From Apteryx mantelli (Eukaryota; Chordata; Aves; Apterygiformes; Apterygidae), in the NCBI RefSeq assembly GCF_036417845.1, contig NW_027118693.1:3172001-3236000 (forward strand): 64,000 nucleotides of DNA, read 5' to 3'. The translations under genes were made by a program, and so were the position numbers. The stretch's first letter is position 1, and each line of letters begins with the position of its first letter. Positions 47,791 to 60,485 of the stretch are shown here, in pieces. The notes under the pieces were generated by a model. It made no database searches, was not told the DNA's origin, and saw only the letters and a program-made list of their open reading frames with translations.

Positions 47791-49424
47791 CCACTTCTAA
47801 TTTTTCAAATATACTTCAGAAAGGAAACAGATGGGTCTTTTCTAAAGTAGTCATAAATGCACTCTGTAGTACTGAATACACCCTTTTTGACAAAAAGAAA
47901 TGAAAAATGGAAAGGCTACATCTCTGATTACTATGGTATACTGAACCAAAGTTAGTGTAAGTCTGTACTACTTTTAGAATGACAGCGTATGAAGCAAAAA
48001 AAAAAACAAAATAAACCATGCATTTCTCTTTAATGGTAACTCCTTTATACAACTAAAATTGGAGACCATAAAAACAAGCACTCAGAAGTACCATCTTCTG
48101 CATCTGAAATATAGTCTATCCAAGAAAGAAAACACATGGAAGCTAATATCAAAGGTAATTCACAGGTGGTGGGAAATGCAAAGAGCAACAAAATCCATTT
48201 TGGTGTTTACAGAATGCTTTGTCTTTTTTTTTTTTTTTTTAATCTATATTCTCCATGATTTCCAGCCCGTATTTGATTTGGGCCTTCCTGTCCCGTGAGC
48301 TGATGCTTAACCAAAGATAGAAGACATTCCAGGTCTTTTGTGAAACACATATAAATATGCAGCTTAAATGATTTAGATCATAATAGGTCACCTTTCAGGA
48401 AGGGTTCCTTGGAGGAGTTTATTGAAGATAACACTTCTGAGATCTGTCAAATCCCAAGTTTTCTTGGACGAGAGGCATAGCAGTTGCCTCTCTCTCCTGT
48501 TAATAAAGGCTTATTGGGGGGTAGTAGCAATAAACATGATTGGTGTGGACACTCTTTTCTTCTAATATGGCAGTATTCTAGAAACTCTTTCCTTGTAATG
48601 CAGTAGTATCCCCCACTTAGCACTTAATTAACCATCCAAGTAACTCCCCAGTGCAGTGAAATAAGGGGCTGGGGGGGCGGGGTGGGCAGACAGGGTCCTG
48701 ATCTCTCCCTGTCAAAGGGCTCGCTCCTTGGGCATCTCTGCTGCAACCTGCACACTGCGCACTGCCCCGGGCACCAACACAAGACAGCCAGGGGCTGACA
48801 TCCAGGAGGAGACCACAGAGAAAAGTCTTGACACAGTGAGATATTTTTCTCTAACATAGTTAACAAGGAAACGGTCTTGTCATGATGGAGCGCTCAGAGG
48901 AACTCTTGTGAGTGGCAATGCCACGGTTGTTACCTTTCCAAATGGGCAAATAAGGAAAACTTCCCAAGACAAAGTATTTCTTCAGAAAAGAATTGGCCTC
49001 TTACAACCACTTCTCCCAGATGCACATACTACAGTGAGTGAGGTTGCAAGGCCTCAGAGCTTATTATTGAGCTGAAAACAAAGCAAATCCCAACATTGCT
49101 TTTGGACCCTGAAAATACTCGCCTGATGCTCAAGCACTTTCCTCTAAGTCAGCAAGAAATACTTGTAGGGTCATAGTTGAGGATCAGCTTGCAAAGTTGA
49201 AGCGTTTTATGCAAATAACTCTGCAAGGCTCCCCCCAGAGTTATGGTCCTCACCTTTGCACATGCTCCTCTCTTCCCTGAGGGAGTTGTTTCTAACATGG
49301 CAGGTCAGCTGTCCATCTCAGCTGAGCACATTTCGCAATGTGTCACTAGGTTGGCTGAGGCCTGCAGTTTGTGAAACTCTTGCCAGGATCTCCTGCCAGG
49401 ATGACCTAACTAAACCCCCAGGTT
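47791..49424. other. Intergenic stretch, no gene seen
   Basis: A/T-rich with a poly(T) run at 48,224-48,240. No gene; no second LTR found on this side of the ERV fossil. Confidence 0.5.
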
Positions 49425-50112
49425 CAGCTGCTCAGAGACAAGTAGCACCACCAGCACCCAAGCCATGGGCCTGCTGCTGGTCTATCAGCTGCTAAGGCAG
49501 GAGTGACCTTGCATGCACATGCCCCAGCCAGGAGCCTGCTGCTAGCCTATTGGAGGCTGAGACAGAAGTGACCTCCCAAGCAAGAACACAAACCTTCTCC
49601 ATCAGAGAAGCTGAAAGGCCATCAGCAGCCGTGTGGGCTTGGGAGATTTTAAGATGATCTCCTCTGGCTGAGCAGCTGATAGGCCAGCACTTGGCTAATG
49701 CTTGGGGCAATTGGTTGTGAGGTCACTTCTGCCTGAGGACCTGATAAACCACCAAGAGGCACAGGGCTGGGATGTTGATGGCGAGGTCATTTAGAACTGA
49801 GCGGCTGAGAGGCCAGAAACAGTTGCAGGGCTTGGATGGTGACTGTGAGATCACTTCTATCTCCGCCGCTGACAGGCCAGCAGCAGGCACATGGCTCACA
49901 TGATGATTGTGAGGTCATTTCTGAGTATGTGACTGGATGGAAGCAAGAGCATGCTGATGTCATTTCCCTAAGAGAAGGAGAAAGATGAGCAGCAGGCCCC
50001 TTGGCTTGGCAGGTGCTTATGAGGTCTGTTGTGTCTGGTCAGCTGAAAGGCCAGCAGGAGGCTGATGGGTGGGGACATTTTTGTGAGATCAGTTGTGTTT
50101 CAGAAGCTCATA
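49425..50112. repeat. Decayed 65-bp satellite, changing orientation
   Basis: From about 49,425 to 49,585 units run in plus orientation (GGTCTATCAGCTGCTAAGGC then GAGTGACCTTGCA; GCCTATTGGAGGCTGAGACA then GAAGTGACCTCC). From about 49,600 to 50,112 the same unit runs in minus orientation (TGAGGTCACTTCTGCC then GACCTGATAAACCACC, repeated at about 60-67 base steps). All units are strongly diverged from the clean array at the left edge. Confidence 0.75.
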
Positions 50113-50275
50113 GGCCATGAGAAATTCCAGAAGAAGAGCCCATGTGGCATGGGAGCAAGCCAGGAGGAGAAAACCCATGCCCTGTGATCGGTGGCAAAAA
50201 TGCTGTGATCGGTGGCACAAGGTCCAGTGGTGGCCAGTTACTAGCAACATCCCTCGGTGATCAACGCCTAGGGCA

Positions 50276-50458
50276 ACGCTCTCTAACTTCTACATTAATG
50301 CCATAGGATGGAGCACACTCTCAGCACGTTTGTAGACAATGCGCAATTGAGGGGAGCCCCAGAGCAACCTCGTCCAGTTCCCTCTGCTTTGAGCGTGGGG
50401 TGGGACTAGGTGACCTCCCGAGGTCTCATCCACCCTAAGTGCTGTGATTCTGTGAATC
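50276..50458 (+). mobile_element. CR1 LINE fragment with internal deletion
   Basis: An ORF2 piece around the CR1 region encoding [10 protein letters not shown] is followed within about 60 bases by the 3' UTR (GGGACTAGGTGACCTCCCGA) and a GATTCTGTGAATC tail, so about 1 kb of CR1 is missing inside. Old and diverged. Confidence 0.7.
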
Positions 50459-52699
50459 TTTCCTGGGAGATCTCGGTAAAGGCAGCATAGGCAGAGGAAG
50501 AAGAAAGGACAGAGAGGCAGAAGAAGAGATAGGAAATATGTCAGTTTAAAAATAGTACTTCCTCAGAACAAAGTTTCTCCATTCAGAGTGTTGGGAAGAA
50601 AGGTCTCGGCATGACTGACTGTACCTGCATATATATATGCAAACACAGGGAGCAAATACTATAATTCATGCACATGGTCTTGCCACTAAAAAAGAAAGAA
50701 AAGCTTCATTAGAACTGAAAAAAATATCTGAACTTCTGGAAAGGAATATATAATTTCTTTTCCATTTTTGTATGGAGACATTTTTTGGATAGGTTTTCAG
50801 GCCTTTATTCCTTTGCCCACATAGAGGGGCTATTGCTGCCCGAAATGCCCAGGGGTACCTGTGTTCCCACGTAGTGCTGGGAAATGTGACCCAGGGCCTG
50901 CAGGAACCTTTCTGAAGCATTAGCTGGTCACCAAGAGAAGTCTCTCAAGACCTCTCAGGAAGAAACCTTCTTTCTCTCCCTTGACTAAAAGGGAAGTCCA
51001 GACAACTGCATTAGACAGAGACAGCTGCACTGAAGGGCTCTGGCATCGGGTGAGACCTGTCTCATCCCTGTTGTCACCTCAAATGGAGTTGCACTTCATT
51101 TACTGTGCAGGGAATGCAGAGGGAGTGCACCTCGATGTTTAGGGACTCCTTTAAGACATCACCAAAACACAGGTGTGCTGAGATTTGTGCAAATTTGGCC
51201 ATCCAAAAACAGAGTGTTTCATTGAAGCTGGTTGCCCTGCTTCCCCCTATCAGGCGAGAGAGCTCGACACCTCAGAGCAGGAATGGCTCTGCCCAAAGAG
51301 TAAGGAGTTGCATGGACTGTCCCGGGCAGGCAGTGGTTTGGGCCACTAAGCTCTGTGCGAGACATAAAAGTATTTCTTTTTAATGGTGTGGGCCTGATTA
51401 CAGCAAAAATGTTTAGAAAATGTCAATAAAAATGAAACAAGAAAGAAATTTTAAAAAGGATGTAAACAAGGAAATGTTTAGTCACACTTTTCAGTTTTTA
51501 ACATTCTTTGTTCTTATAGCCCTCCTTGATTATGTTTTTGTTGTTGTTGTTGTTGTTGTTGCTGGTGGTGTATTTTGTTTCTTAATATACTGGTCTTCAG
51601 AGGTGATTTTGGTGGTCTTTGTTAAGGAAAGTGATTTTCAGAATTGGGGTGGGATGCTGTCACAGGGTCATGGACGTCTGGTGCCATTGTAGGTGCCCTG
51701 GTCCCTCCTGCCCAGCCTCCTTCTGCAGCCCTGAGGGGCTCTGGTGTCCCACAGGTCCCCTGTGAGAGTTGCCAGGCCCAGGCAGGTACCTCAGAGACAC
51801 CGGGGCCTCTCCAAGTGCTGCTGGGTGTTTTTTGGGTAGACACCTGAGCCAGGCCTGGAAAGGTGAAGAACTGTTTTCAACATCCAAAAAATGTGAACAC
51901 ACTTTCATCAGCAAAAAATGATTGACTAATGTCAATGTCAATGTTTTCCCATGATGAAATAGCGGAAATTTTCAGGAAGAGTATTAATCTCAGGAGAAGA
52001 AATGTTGATCTGTCCCTCTCAACCTGCATTACCACTGCTCTGTCCGTTATGCTGTGGATGTGGTCTTAGTAATCTCTCACATATTTGCACATGTCCTGAT
52101 TCAACTGATCATTTCTAAAGGCATCTTTGCATCAGACTGTCTGGACTTAGGCGCTTTCCATAGCTGCCCAGTTTTCCTCCTCCCCCCTTTACTCTTTAGC
52201 CATTCAGATACCTCTCAACTCTCTGGTTGCTGCTCTGAGCTTCAGAGGGTCTGAAGCTTACCTCGTCTTTCAGGAGTCGTATTGTCTCTTTAGCCAACTC
52301 CTTAGTTGTGTTTCCATCTCTCCTTTCCTATCCATCTGTCAAAAACATCTCAGGGAAAGTTTTTCTTGTGGAAAGTTGACCTTACTGGAGGCAGCTTGGC
52401 CTTAACATATAGTTGGGGAGTGTATTTTATATTTTATTAAATTCTATCACCTGTTGTATTTGTTTATTTGCAGTTAAGAAAAATCCTCCTGTGTCTACAA
52501 CTATTTCTCTAAGGAAAGCAGGTGGGAATCAGTACATAGGAGCTGTAGCATTCAGCTACAGACTTGGGTGGAAAAGGTGCGCTCTAAGCCGCCAGTGTCT
52601 GATGAGGGAAATGGCAGGGCTGGGGAGGTGAGGAGGAAGGCTGTCCGTAAACATCTCACATGAAGGAGGCTGCTTTTCCTACATGTCCAGACTTCCTTA
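50459..52699. other. Intergenic stretch upstream of the OR14 module
   Basis: No gene recognised. Contains a (GTT)n run. A GGTGCCATTGTAGGTGCCC word near 51,680 weakly resembles the interspersed repeat seen at 30-42 kb. Confidence 0.5.
51537..51561 (+). repeat. (GTT)n microsatellite
   Basis: Eight GTT/TTG units. Confidence 0.95.
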
Positions 52700-53740
52700 G
52701 GGAAAATGAATTCCCTTCTTGTCCCTGGCCACGTGTCCTGCCCAGTTAAGAGATGGGAATGGGGCTTCCAGAGTGAGACATTGCCACCTCTCTTAGAAAA
52801 GCACCCTCTGATGTGACAAATTGCAATGCTGGAATGGGTCTCTCTTCAGCATTTAGAGAGAGACAAAAGATTATTTTAGTCTACCTCAGTGAATATTTCC
52901 CCGGAGGAGGGAGTACAAAGGACAAATTAAGTCACATCTTCAGCTGGGCCGCTGCTCCCAAGGGGGGCCAGGCTCCTGGGACAGAGGGAGCTCCTGGCAA
53001 CCTGGCAGCACTGCTGAGAGACAGCTGCGTGCAGGAGCAGCTCTTCTGCAGAGAGCAGCAGGGCTCCAGGCACTACCTGCAAGTGCCAAGATGAGATGAA
53101 GAAGATGAGCAAGATGAGTGAGACAGAAGTTCATGGCAATCAGGAGTGGGTAGACGGCTGAGAGCTCACTGGAGGAGAAATCTTCACAGCCCCTAACACA
53201 GTAAGTCTCTGGCTGCAGGGCAATGCAGCTGAGGCATCCTGAGGTTTTCTCTAAAGCTAGCACATCCCATGGCTGATAGGGTCTGTCAGGATGGGCATCC
53301 CATTCCCTCTTGTGTGGGGCAGGAGGTGTTTTAGAGCAGGGATTCCTAGCCACTTCTTCAGAGGGGAAACGGTGTCCTGTTGCCTTCTCCCAGGGACGCT
53401 GCAAGGGTGTGAAGCAGGGGTGTGCACACAGGTCTGCCGAGGGCTGTAATTCAGAGCAGTGTCCCTGTGCCCCAGGGTGCTGTGTGTCCAGGACAGTGAC
53501 TCTGCCGCCTCTGAAGGTCAGTACTCAGCCTGCCTAGGGAACTCCCCACGGTGCTGTGGGGAGAAGCTCTGGGTGGGATGATTGACTGCCAGCAGGACAT
53601 GTTCATTCTCCTGTTGAGAGGGTGCTGCATGGGTCAGGGCTGCTCTCAGCTTCGGCTCACCCTGAGAACATTTCTGGAGGGGGCTTTCCAAAAGGAAGCT
53701 CATCTCCTCTCCCAGCACAGCCCTCAAGACTGTGGGGTCC
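52700..53740 (+). promoter_or_regulatory. OR14 upstream module with candidate 5' non-coding exon
   Basis: Colinear with 10,460-11,450. The conserved GTAAGTCTCTGG at 53,201 after TCTTCACAGCCCCTAACACA is a good splice donor, kept in both copies, so the sequence ending at 53,200 is a likely 5' untranslated exon. A candidate acceptor is CCTTGGATAG (54,771-54,780), 24 bases before the OR14 start codon, giving an intron of about 1.6 kb. The promoter is presumably within or upstream of this block. No TATA box is obvious. Confidence 0.6.
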
Positions 53741-54804
53741 AGGGCATGAGCTGTTTCCTTGCAGATGGACATCTGGAGAGGAGAAACTCCTGAGTGTCCC
53801 CTGTCTCTCCCTCTTCCTTCTTCCTTAGCAGAAACATCATGCTATTGCTGTGTGTTTCCCCACCTGTCCATGCTGCCCTTGTCCTTCCCCTTGGACTCTC
53901 TGGGCAGGGGCATTTCAGAGGCAATTCAGACACCAATCCTGCAGGTGCTGCCTTGCAGACATGTCCTTGGCACTGAAGTGCCCAAGTGCCCCTCTAAACT
54001 GTGGGGCTCTGGGCAATGCAGTTTGGGGGCTGGGAAGGAGCCAACTCTCTCTTCAGGACACCCCATCTTTAGGATGTCTGACTGTTTCTCGGGGGTGTCC
54101 GACGGCTTCAAGCTGCCCTCCAGAAGGGCACAGTTCTCCCATTGCATCTGTGTGTTATCTAGGTGCCCCATGCAGAAGCCACCTAGATGCTAAGGCTGTG
54201 AAAATGCTGCCTGTGGGCAACTAGCATGACCCCGATGTCTTCCTGGCTAAAAGGGGAGTACTGAGACCTTCCTCAGATACTCTGAGAAAGGCTCCCGGGC
54301 TTGGTGATCTGCATTTTGAAACTCAATTCCTCTGCTCTCAGCAGTGTCATTTCTTTTTTGGTAACATGAGTGCAAATGTCCTCCACCTCAGAGGTGCAAG
54401 CACAGGGCAGCTGGGAACAAGACTGATGGACATGCCAGCTCTCCTCGCTCTGCACTAAAGACAGAGTGAATCCTTTGGCCCTTCAACTATATGAGTGGAT
54501 GAAATCTGACTAAAACTGTAACTTTGAAAGTTTAGTCACCTGTGCTCCCATGTCCCCACTGCTGTGGGTCAGGACTGCCCCCTCTGGAGCCCATGGGAAG
54601 AGGCCCCTGCTCCTCCCGGCACACTGAGGCAGCACAGAGGGGAGCTCAAGCCATGGAGCTCAGTGACGGTCCTGGCAAGATGAGGAGAGATAATGTGTAT
54701 GTTTGGAGGGGCTCTATGCAAAAGTTTTGCTCATACAAAACTGTCTCATGTCTTCTCAGTGTCTCCTCTTCCTTGGATAGTCCCCGTGGGCCCTGAGGGA
54801 GCAA
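53741..54804 (+). other. Predicted intron of the OR14 gene
   Basis: Sequence between the upstream module and the coding exon. No coding region of its own recognised; ends in a pyrimidine-rich tract before the candidate acceptor. Confidence 0.45.
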
Positions 54805-55740
54805 ATGTCCAACAGCAGCTCCCCCACTGAGTTCCTCCTCCTGGCATTTGCTGACATGTGGGAGCTGCAGCTCTTGCACTTCTCGCTCTTCCTGGGCATC
54901 TACCTGGCTGCCCTCCTGGGCAACGGACTCATCATCACTGCCGTAGCCTGCAACCATCGCCTCCACACCCCCATGTACTTCTTCCTCCTCAACCTCTCTG
55001 TTCTGGACCTTTGCTCCATCTCCACCACTGTCCCCAAATCCATGGCCAATTCCCTGAGCAACACCAGGGCCATTTCCTACTCAGGATGTGCTGCCCAGAT
55101 CTTTCTGCTTGTCTTTTTGTTCTCAGCACAATATTCTCTTCTCACAGTCATGGCCTATGATCGCTACGTTGCCATCTGCAAACCCCTGCACTACGAGACC
55201 CTCATGGGCAGCAGAGCTTGTGTCAAAATGGCAGCAGCTGCCTGGGCCAGTGGTTTTCTCCATGCTGTGCTGCACACTGGAAACACTTTTTCTCTACCAC
55301 TCTGCCAAGGCAATGCGGTGGAGCAGTTCTTCTGTGAAATTCCCCAGATCGTCAAATTCTCCTGCTCAGACTCCTACCTCAGGGAAGTTGGGCTTATTGT
55401 GCTTAGTGCCTGTTTATTCTTTGGGTGTTTTGTTTTCATTCTTCTGTCCTATGTGCAGATCCTCACAGTCGTGCTGAGGATCCCCTCTAAGCAGGGACGG
55501 CACAAAGCCTTCTCCATGTGCCTCCCTCAACTGGCTGTGGTCTCCCTCTTTGTCAGCACTGTCGTATTTGCCCATTTGAAGACCCCCTCCATGTTATCCC
55601 CAGCTCATGATCTGGTGGTTGGAGTTCTGTACGTGGTGGTGCCTCCAACACTGAACCCGCTCCTCTACAGCTTGCTGAACAAGGAGCTCAAGGAGGCCCT
55701 GAAGAAACTGATTCCACTGGGACAATGTCAGCACCAGTAA
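54805..55740 (+). CDS. Olfactory receptor family 14 (OR14-like, avian gamma-c type), intact
   Basis: Single-exon OR of 311 residues starting MSNSSSPTEFLLLAFAD, the standard N-terminus of the OR14 receptors that birds have in large numbers. Visible are the NSS glycosylation site, LLGNGLIITAVAC in TM1, HTPMYFFLLNLS, VMAYDRYVAICKPLHY (115-130), LPLCQGNAVEQFFCEIPQI in ECL2, SYVQIL in TM5, RIPSKQGRHKAFSMCLPQL in TM6 and NPLLYSLLNKELKEAL in TM7. Small departures from the common avian sequence (MCLPQL for TCLPHL, LLYSLLN for YSMRN-type) are conservative. The frame is complete and ends normally. It should signal through Golf in olfactory neurons. The upstream module at 52,700-53,740 probably supplies its 5' exon. 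I give no symbol because avian OR14 copies are not individually named. Confidence 0.97.
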   Translation: MSNSSSPTEFLLLAFADMWELQLLHFSLFLGIYLAALLGNGLIITAVACNHRLHTPMYFFLLNLSVLDLCSISTTVPKSMANSLSNTRAISYSGCAAQIFLLVFLFSAQYSLLTVMAYDRYVAICKPLHYETLMGSRACVKMAAAAWASGFLHAVLHTGNTFSLPLCQGNAVEQFFCEIPQIVKFSCSDSYLREVGLIVLSACLFFGCFVFILLSYVQILTVVLRIPSKQGRHKAFSMCLPQLAVVSLFVSTVVFAHLKTPSMLSPAHDLVVGVLYVVVPPTLNPLLYSLLNKELKEALKKLIPLGQCQHQ

Positions 55741-57049
55741 CTGTCCCATGTGCATCCACTCATCATTAGCAGGGTATCTGGCATCAAGGTTCTGTGTTCT
55801 GGTCTTTCTTTCCTACTTTTCTCTTTTACATCATTGTTAAAAGAACAATCGTTTTGGTTCCTACCACCCCTTCTCAGGAAACTCTCATCTGAATCTGACG
55901 CAGAGACCGTGTTGAAGCAGGAAGCCAGGCTTCCCCCTTCATCAGCAGAGATGGGGGAACCTCGGAGCCCGCTAGTCTGAGCTCCCTCAGATGCCCCCAG
56001 TGCAATGAGGGGAGTTTCCCTTTGCAGTGTCGCTTTCGGCACTGACACTGAGGGAGTTCAGGGGAACAGAGTCAGGCTCGGATGAGCACAGGTGGGCTGA
56101 GACCATGGGTCCCATGTCCATTAGGAGAGCTCAGCTCCCCTGGCCACAGTCACACTGTGATTCCACTGCCCTCTTCTGTAAGGCTGGCAGCCAGCTGTCA
56201 CTGTGGGTTGGTCCCTTGCCTCTACACTGCTCCAACACTCAAAGCAGAGCAGGAGCGGAGAGGAGGGGAGGGAAGGAGAGTCCGGACACAGCTTGTGGGG
56301 ACAGAGCCTGTGCTCCTCACGACCATCCCCCCACTGCCACAGCAGGAATTTCTGGGTTGCAGCCTTTGCATGGGACCAGCAGCTTTCCTGGAGACACATC
56401 CAGCAAAGCCAGCAGGACTTTCTCCTTTCAGGGTTATTCTCCCTATTTCCACCTGGTCCTGCTGTGCTCTAGTGTGGCTATATGGGCTAAGCGCTCTCCT
56501 AACGTGGTGGTGGTAGCATTGTGCTTCCCTGTGCATTCCTGTGAAGACAGGCAGGAGCAGGCTTTGGGCACCTTTATGCCAGACCTGGCCTCCAGAACAA
56601 CATTTCTATAATAAAAGGGGATCTCCTCTGTGATGTGCCTGAAGTCTGGCCTTTCTTCAGAAGGGGGGAGTAAAGAATACTCCCAAGGGATTGCACCACA
56701 AAAGGGCTTGCTGTTCTGCTTGTGAACTCCATGGGCTCTGGAGGACAAGCTCAGAGTCTCCAAGTGATCTGTTAGGGACCACGGATTGGATTTGGGGCTC
56801 ATTTCTCAGTGACCAGTGCCAGTGGAGATGGAGAACGGTCTCTGAGTTGCCCACCCAGGGCTATAACACAGGTGACAGTGCTGATGGAGGATGGCCACAC
56901 TTCTGGAGGGGAATCTGAACCCCCAGGAGAGCTCAGGGGATCTCCAGGGACAATGTGTGCCTGTGGGTGGGCAGTGAGTGGAGCCTCACAAAGTGAGAGA
57001 CAGTCCATGGTGGAGTAACCAGAATGTACAGCACTAAATCCAGGTATGC
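55741..57049. other. 3' flank of OR14, no further gene seen
   Basis: An AATAAAA word at 56,610 could serve polyadenylation. Several overlapping open frames on both strands reflect composition only. Confidence 0.5.
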
Positions 57050-58650
57050 ACAGGGAAAGGAAGGCTCTGCAACCCGCGGAGAGGCAGTGGGGACCCCGGA
57101 GGCAGTGGGAAGGGGGCCTGGAGAGGGATTCGTGCACCCTCCGTGAAACACCATAGGCTGGAGTTAGTGCCCACCCAAACACATCTCCTGCCATTGCAGA
57201 CACCTTGGGGTCACTCTGAGCACTGTCCATGATCACAGGCACGTGCCAGCAGTGTCAGTGGTGGTGATGCCTGTGTGGTTGGGCCCTCTTGCCACCTGAG
57301 CAGCATGGCCAGTGCCGAGTCAGGAGTTCCCCTGTGGCCCCACAGTTCGCTCACGCTGCAGAGCAGCAGTGGCAGCGTGGGGCCCTGCGGGGAGCACCAG
57401 GGAAGGGTGCAGGCAGGGCTGGACAGGCCAGCGTGGACATTCGCATGTGGGGAAAGGCTCTGTGGGGAGCAGGGATGTCCCAGGAGAAAAGCAGGGCAGC
57501 ATTCAGCGATGGAAAATGAGAACGAGAAACAGGTTTCTCTGTGGCGCAGCTCGGGGCAGGCTGCTCTGTCCCTGCAGCAGCAGGAGGTGCTGGAGGGGCT
57601 GCAGGGCCAGGGCTCTCGTGCTGTGCTGGTCAGCGGGGTGGGCATGGAGGGTCTGCAGGCAGACAGGGAGGGGGATCTGCTGGACACAAGAGCAGGGGAG
57701 ACAGAGTGACGGGTGTCATTGCGGGGCCTCCTCCCCCTTGCCGGGGAGCTGCTGCCCTTGTCCTTGGGCCTGGCCTGAGTTACGCTGTGGACATGCCTGT
57801 GCCTGGCCCTGCCCCTCTCAGGCCCTCACCCAACGCAGTCCCCGTCCTGCTGGCCTGACTCCCCATCTCTACCTCGGACATACCTGTGCACTGCAGTCAA
57901 AAGGAGTTATTTGGTTTGAACCGCTATGCAGGTACCACTGCACAGAGTGTTATCTGGATGAAAAAGTGAAGGCAGCCCCTTGGGTCTGGTTTTACGATGG
58001 GCAGTTAGGAGAGCAGGGCTTTCTGTATCACAGCTCAAGTGTTTATGCACCGTTTGTGACTGGGTTGCTGCTACAAAGAGTATGCTGTCAGGAGCAGCAA
58101 GAGCGGAGCTGCTGCGTACGGGAAGGGGATCTGGGAGCCGAGTGTGGCGGCAAGGCAGGCAGGGCAGTGACCCACTGGCGAGAGGTGCCGTCCTGCAGTG
58201 CCCAGGCAAGAGAACAGAGCAGGTTTGGGGATGGTAACCAGCATCAGGCATGGTCCAGTGATCACCAGAAAAGACCATAGGGCTCCAACCAGCCCTGCTT
58301 GGCATGGGAGGTTGCACTAGAGATCTCCAGAGGTCCCTTCCCACCAAAACTCCTCTGCCACTCAATGAATGGAAGGACCATGGGCACAGAGACAGGCTCT
58401 GCCTGTTCCCCCAGGCTGCTCTGCCAGTGGGTGAGAGGCAGAGCCCTTGGCCATCCCCACGCTTCCTCGTCCTCCTCTGCCTCTGAGCAGGACATCGCCT
58501 GGGTCCAGATAGGGCCCCGCTCATGGCCCCAGCGCAGGTTGCTCCCTGCAAAGGGTGAAACCCTGACATTCCCAACACGGAGCTGACGCCAAAGCAGCAT
58601 CCAGAGCCCAGCCAGCCCCAGAGCCATCAGCCCTCCCTGGCCCAGCCACA
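57050..58650. other. GC-rich stretch with long chance frames
   Basis: GC-rich with few stop codons in several frames on both strands. The longest frame (322 residues, plus strand, 57,312-58,280) has no start context, domain or repeat pattern that I recognise, and it overlaps equally long frames in other phases. I do not call a gene. It contains a CR1 tail fragment. Confidence 0.5.
58300..58372 (+). mobile_element. CR1 3' UTR fragment
   Basis: GGCATGGGAGGTTGCACTAG followed by GATCTCCAGAGGTCCCTTCC matches the CR1 3' UTR. Short and old. Confidence 0.65.
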
Positions 58651-59849
58651 GGGCCCTGAGAAGGACTGCTCACCCTGCCCCACTGTCCCCCTTTCCCCTG
58701 TGGTCAGCAGCAGCTCTGCCTGGCCAATGTGGGGACTGTGGACCCCACAGGACTGGTGTCCAGCGGTGCCGGGGCACTGGGCAGCCCTGTAGGCGTGTGG
58801 GGTGTTCCCCGCTGTGCAGGCACAGACGTGTGCAGGTGAGCTGTGCTGCCCCAAGGCAGGCAGGCAGTGTGGCCAGCAGTGTGGCGTTGGGGGGCTGTTG
58901 GGGACCGCCAGCTCTTCCCCCACCAGGGCCTCTATCAAGCACTTCGTGGAGGGGTCGGGAAGGAGAAGGCTCCCTCCCGATGCTGCTGGCTGTCTGGTGA
59001 GAGCTCAAGTGGGCTCTGCCAGATGGGGATGCTGGCAGGGCCTGGGACGCTCTGTTTCCACCCTGCCCCACTCCCAGAGTCCAATACTCTATGACCAGGG
59101 TCTCTTACTTTTCCCATGCAGAGAGGATGTAATGCTTAATATCAAATGTACATATCTGAAGACATTTGACATTACATGTGATTTGAATTTAGCAGAATGA
59201 TACAGCTATATACTGAAATCACAACACACGTCTAACTTAAACTTAGCAGAACATTGCAATTGCAATATACAGTTGGGACACAGTGCAAATGTGATTCCCA
59301 TTACTGGTCCCTGTAACATGCTGGAAGCCATGGAGGCTCACGGGCATCTCCCAAACACAAGAGATGGACACAAACCGGGGGGGACATATCCATAGCTCCG
59401 CTCCATTCAGCCCACAACCTGCCAGGCCCCTGCATCTCAGGGCACAGAGCCTGGCACCCAAGGGGGGGGGCTCACCCTGTCCCACAGCACAAGTCTGCAT
59501 GCCTGGGAGGAAGTGCCTGTGACTCGGCCTCTCCCTTCCCACTGACCATCATGGGAGGCTGGGGGACCAGCTCAGGCCATCAGGGCTCTCAAAACCTGAG
59601 AGAGTCAGTGAACAGACAGTCATCTGCAGGGAGGTGAGGGGAAGCCCATGCATGGGATCTCTCCTCCTGACTTTTCCTCAGGAGTTTGGAGGAGTCCTGA
59701 TGATTTCTCTGCCTCAGTTTCCTTTTCAAAGGGGCATGTCCCAGGTTTAGAGCGAATGAGAGTTATGGGGAGAGCCACATGCCAGAGGAGTTTTCAAAGT
59801 TTCCAGGAGCTCAGAGGTTTCATTCTCCTGCCAATTAAGCACTGTTCTT
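58651..59849. other. Intergenic stretch, no gene seen
   Basis: GC-rich to 59,100, then an A/T-rich patch (59,110-59,270). Nothing recognised. Confidence 0.5.
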
Positions 59850-60485
59850 TCTCTGCAGTCCCTGGGGAGAGACGAGCTGCAGCTTTATCCTTCAGAGACT
59901 CCTTAGTGCTATTAACCCCAGGACAGTGTGGAGAGCAGGGGGCATGCATGTGCTGCTGGACACATGCCACAGGAGCTGCTAGAAGAAGATGGCAAGGGCA
60001 GAGCAATGCCTGAGCCCTGGGACAAGGTTTGCAGAGAGCTCAAGGAAGAGAAGGACATGGTGGGGAAGAGACAGGAGCTGAGACCTCAGCTTGATCGTCC
60101 TTCCCAGGAACAATCAGCACAGAGGTCGTCACATCATCCTGAGGATTGCAGCTTTGTGTTGTGTCTTCTGAGTCAGGTCTGTTCCTCTGGAGCTGGTGAG
60201 GTTTTGCATGGTGGCACCTCTGGGCAAGAATGGTACGGGCATGTCCTTTTTTGCATGTCTTTCCCCCACCATCTCCCTCTTCCCTCTACGCATTTCCTCG
60301 ATTCCCTTGTTTGATGAGCAGAGTGCTGGTGAGCTTGCCAGTGGGTGCAGAGTTAGACTTTATGCCTTTGCTGCTCCTGGGCCACCCCAGAGCCCTGCCG
60401 GGGGCACCCACACCTCAGCTGGGAGGTGGGATCCAGGTAGAGGGCTGTGTTTCTCCAGCAGGGAATTCCCTGGCCATGCACACGG

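Noticed and set aside
57312-58280. 322-codon open frame on the plus strand, and overlapping 144-codon frames in other phases
   Set aside because: The stretch is GC-rich and poor in stops on both strands; no domain, signal, repeat or family resemblance seen, and several long frames overlap, which is typical of composition and not of a gene.
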